Shown here piece by piece: positions 62,251 through 64,000 of a stretch of DNA of 64,000 bases (within the stretch, counting starts at the first letter, position 1; each line of letters starts with the position of its first letter). Below the pieces are notes generated by a model, which did not search any database, was not told where the DNA came from, and saw only the letters and a program-made list of their open reading frames with translations. Both the position numbers and the translations under genes were made by a program. Origin of the DNA: JBPRGH01 sp051418055 (GTDB taxonomy: Bacteria; Bacteroidota; Bacteroidia; Cytophagales; Cyclobacteriaceae); assembly GCA_051418055.1 (NCBI GenBank), contig JBPRGH010000154.1, positions 1-64,000 of the forward strand, in the 5' to 3' direction.

Positions 62251-62676
62251 ATGATATACATGGACTTAAATCCTGAAGAAAAATTAACTGGAAAAAATAT
62301 CCGGCCAACTGCAATGCGGCTTTTAGTTTTAAAGGAATTGTTAAATCAGACAACAGCAGTAAGCCTAACTGACCTGGAGAACCTTTTCCAAAAATCAGAT
62401 AGGGTTACATTATATCGCACGTTAAAAACTTTTCAGGAAAATGGGCTGGTGCATAGTATAGATGACGGTACTGGTGCTACTAAATATGCTCTTTGTGAAG
62501 ACGATTGTGAATGCGATATAGAGCGTGACTTGCATCTGCATTTTCATTGCACGAAATGTCAAAGTACTTATTGCCTTCAGAAGTACAAGATACCTGCTAT
62601 AACACTGCCTTCACAATTTAAAGCCGAAGAGGCTAACCTTGTGGTTAAAGGTATCTGTAGCAGTTGCACGAAATAA
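62251..62676 (+). CDS. Fur-family metalloregulator
   Basis: A 141-residue repressor of the Fur/Zur/PerR family. A winged-helix DNA-binding half (RVTLYRTLKTFQENGLVHSI) is followed by a dimerisation half with a His-rich ligand stretch (RDLHLHFHCTKC) and two CxxC pairs (CTKC, CSSC) for a structural zinc. Location inside the efflux locus and the candidate operator at 54,340 suggest it controls this locus. Which metal it senses is not shown; Zur-like is plausible. Confidence 0.9.
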   Translation: MIYMDLNPEEKLTGKNIRPTAMRLLVLKELLNQTTAVSLTDLENLFQKSDRVTLYRTLKTFQENGLVHSIDDGTGATKYALCEDDCECDIERDLHLHFHCTKCQSTYCLQKYKIPAITLPSQFKAEEANLVVKGICSSCTK

Positions 62677-62689
62677 AAGGAACTTTGCA

Positions 62690-62703
62690 AGTTCTCAAGA
62701 ACT
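62690..62703. promoter_or_regulatory. Inverted repeat between the Fur gene and the CDF gene
   Basis: 6-2-6 inverted repeat AGTTCT-CA-AGAACT, 36 bases upstream of the last CDF gene. No T-run, so it is an operator candidate rather than a terminator. It differs in sequence from the 54,340 site. Confidence 0.4.
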
Positions 62704-62738
62704 GAAACAAATTATCAGGTTAATAAATAAAAAAAAGT

Positions 62739-63620
62739 ATGGGTCATGATCATAGCCATCAGCATAGTGGCACCAAAAATTTAAAAATCGCTTTCTTTAT
62801 TAATTTGTTTTTTTCTGCCATTGAGTTGGTAGGGGGAATTTTCACCAATAGCATTGCCATCATCTCAGATGCACTTCATGATTTTGGCGATAGCATTTCT
62901 CTTGGATTGGCCTGGTATCTTGAAAACAAAGCAGAAAAAAAAGGTGCTACAAAAGAATTTAGTTTTGGATATGCCCGGTTTCGGCTTCTTGGGGCACTTA
63001 TTAATGCCTTAATATTGATAGGCGGTTCAATTTATATTATCATTGAAGCCATAAATCGTTTCCAGGATCCAGCTGAAATTAAATCCACCTGGATGATGGG
63101 AATTGCTATACTGGGTGTTGGCGCTAACGGATATGCAGCCTGGCGAACCAAAGGGGCGAGCTCATTGAATGAGAAGGTGATCAGCTGGCATTTACTTGAA
63201 GATGTATTAGGTTGGGTAGCAGTGCTCATTGTTTCTATTATTCTCCAGTTTAAAGACTGGTATTTCCTTGATCCTGCCCTATCCATAGGAATAACACTCT
63301 TTATCTTATATGGTGTAGGTAAGCGATTGAAGGATACATTATACCTTCTGCTTCAGGGAGTTCCTGAAGGAATTAATCTAGATGAAATAAAAGAAAAGCT
63401 TAACAATGTTGATCATGTACAGTCTATTCATCACACTCACGTATGGTCGCTTGATGGTCAGCATCACGTACTTACGAGCCATTTAATTTTAACGGATATT
63501 ACCAGCTACAAACAAATTGATGAGGTTAGAGAGAACGCTTTGAATTCATTGAAAGATTATGATTTCACCCATCATACGATACAGGTGGAGTTGGACCCTG
63601 ATAGCTGTAGCATTAGTTAA
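62739..63620 (+). CDS. Cation diffusion facilitator transporter (CzcD-like)
   Basis: A 293-residue CDF transporter that exports divalent metal by proton exchange. Six membrane helices; the metal site is in IISDALHDFGDSISLGLAWYL (His-x3-Asp type) and in WHLLEDVLGWVAVL for helix five. N-terminus MGHDHSHQHSGT is His-rich, and a cytoplasmic domain with IHHTHVWSLDGQHHVLTSHLIL ends the protein. This is the Zn/Cd/Co-type CzcD layout. Its own gene, possibly under the 62,690 repeat. Confidence 0.93.
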   Translation: MGHDHSHQHSGTKNLKIAFFINLFFSAIELVGGIFTNSIAIISDALHDFGDSISLGLAWYLENKAEKKGATKEFSFGYARFRLLGALINALILIGGSIYIIIEAINRFQDPAEIKSTWMMGIAILGVGANGYAAWRTKGASSLNEKVISWHLLEDVLGWVAVLIVSIILQFKDWYFLDPALSIGITLFILYGVGKRLKDTLYLLLQGVPEGINLDEIKEKLNNVDHVQSIHHTHVWSLDGQHHVLTSHLILTDITSYKQIDEVRENALNSLKDYDFTHHTIQVELDPDSCSIS

Positions 63621-63707
63621 CAAATTTTTATCTTTTGAAAAACCACTCACCATAATTGCAGAAGACAAATTATTAGCACCAAAATTTTATCAGTAAAAAA
63701 GGAAATT

Positions 63708-64000
63708 CTAATGTGAATGCTGATGCTTACCATTCATGTATTTACCCTGTGGGCCTATTCCTTCTATAAATACCAGCTGTGAACCATGATGGCCTGCCAT
63801 GGTTACACTGTAACCAGAACCGAGGAAAACAAGCAGTACTATAATTTCTGCCCAGGCTTTTCTTTTAAGAACAAAATGACTTATTATCTTTAAAAATGCC
63901 CCTATGCCACTCAGCCATAAGGCCCTGGTAGCCCACATATCATGAGTCTGATATACTTGTTTGGCATGCTCAGGTAATTCTGATACTGCAACAGGCGGAT
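63708..64000 (-). CDS. DUF2231-like membrane protein, partial (5' end off-window)
   Basis: An open frame runs off the right edge of the window on the minus strand: the reading continues upstream of the first internal ATG (63,938) through VAVSELPEHAKQVYQTHD, so the true start lies beyond 64,000. Visible are two membrane helices (LWLSGIGAFLKIISHFV and AEIIVLLVFLGSGYSVTMAG), then the family-like GHHGSQLVFIEGIGPQGKYM and a His-rich end (NGKHQHSH). Resembles DUF2231 proteins. Function unknown; its position beside the CDF gene could link it to metals. Confidence 0.65.
   Translation of the reverse strand, partial: PPVAVSELPEHAKQVYQTHDMWATRALWLSGIGAFLKIISHFVLKRKAWAEIIVLLVFLGSGYSVTMAGHHGSQLVFIEGIGPQGKYMNGKHQHSH

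Noticed and set aside
1..64000. CRISPR array or insertion sequence
   Set aside because: No regularly spaced repeats, Cas genes or transposase were seen anywhere in the window.

Overview
The window comes from a Bacteroidota chromosome, most likely a marine or soil Cytophagales-type bacterium. This rests on Bacteroidota promoter boxes (TAnnTTTG), a TonB-dependent receptor paired with a DUF4249 lipoprotein, families largely confined to the phylum (DUF4382, DUF6624, DUF922, WbqC), a type III pantothenate kinase, an NqrF subunit and a heavy-metal RND pump fused to its own outer-membrane channel. Base composition is AT-rich and fairly even.

Positions 1-45,300 are ordinary core chromosome. In order they hold a double-domain universal stress protein, two lipoproteins, an AddAB-like helicase/nuclease pair, a NUDIX hydrolase, small stress and exported proteins, a radical SAM protein and a lone nqrF. 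Next come the shikimate genes (aroB and a DAHP synthase-chorismate mutase fusion), proline dehydrogenase, lysS, an MscS channel, a 52-residue FeoB-associated Cys-rich protein and an inositol phosphatase. A long leftward envelope block follows (rsmI, PCD, DUF493, PpiD-like foldase, CorC-like protein, lptC, TPR protein, outer-membrane protein, coaX). After it lie anmK, an amino-acid dehydrogenase, an NhaD antiporter, clpC, WbqC, a YciO-type protein, mltG, a thioesterase and a YihY protein.

From 45,375 the content becomes accessory. A tRNA-Ser(UGA) gene is followed directly by a Bacteroidota tyrosine recombinase. Behind it come a DUF4249/TonB receptor pair, a solitary lipoprotein, a 590-base empty stretch, and a compact cassette of unrecognised small genes (52,257-54,128). 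The cassette has an HTH-like protein with four iteron-like repeats at its start, a MARQKG-type protein, two small membrane proteins and a terminator. A GC-richer, structured non-coding segment (54,181-54,300) follows.

The right end (54,380-63,620) is a metal-efflux locus: a small exported His/Cys protein, the fused CusA/CzcA-TolC pump, its lipoprotein adaptor, two tandem CDF-like membrane proteins, a SpoIIAA-like protein, a Fur-family repressor and a third CDF transporter. The RND motif DFGxxxDGAxxxVE and the CDF partners suggest divalent cations (Zn/Co/Cd class) rather than Cu/Ag. A perfect 7-1-7 inverted repeat lies just upstream of the promoter's -7 box and is the natural candidate operator for the Fur-like protein. 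A partial DUF2231-like membrane gene runs off the right edge.

Best candidates for something undescribed are the 52.2-54.3 kb cassette with its adjoining structured segment, and the compact self-regulated metal-efflux locus. No CRISPR array, rRNA, insertion sequence or intact prophage was seen.
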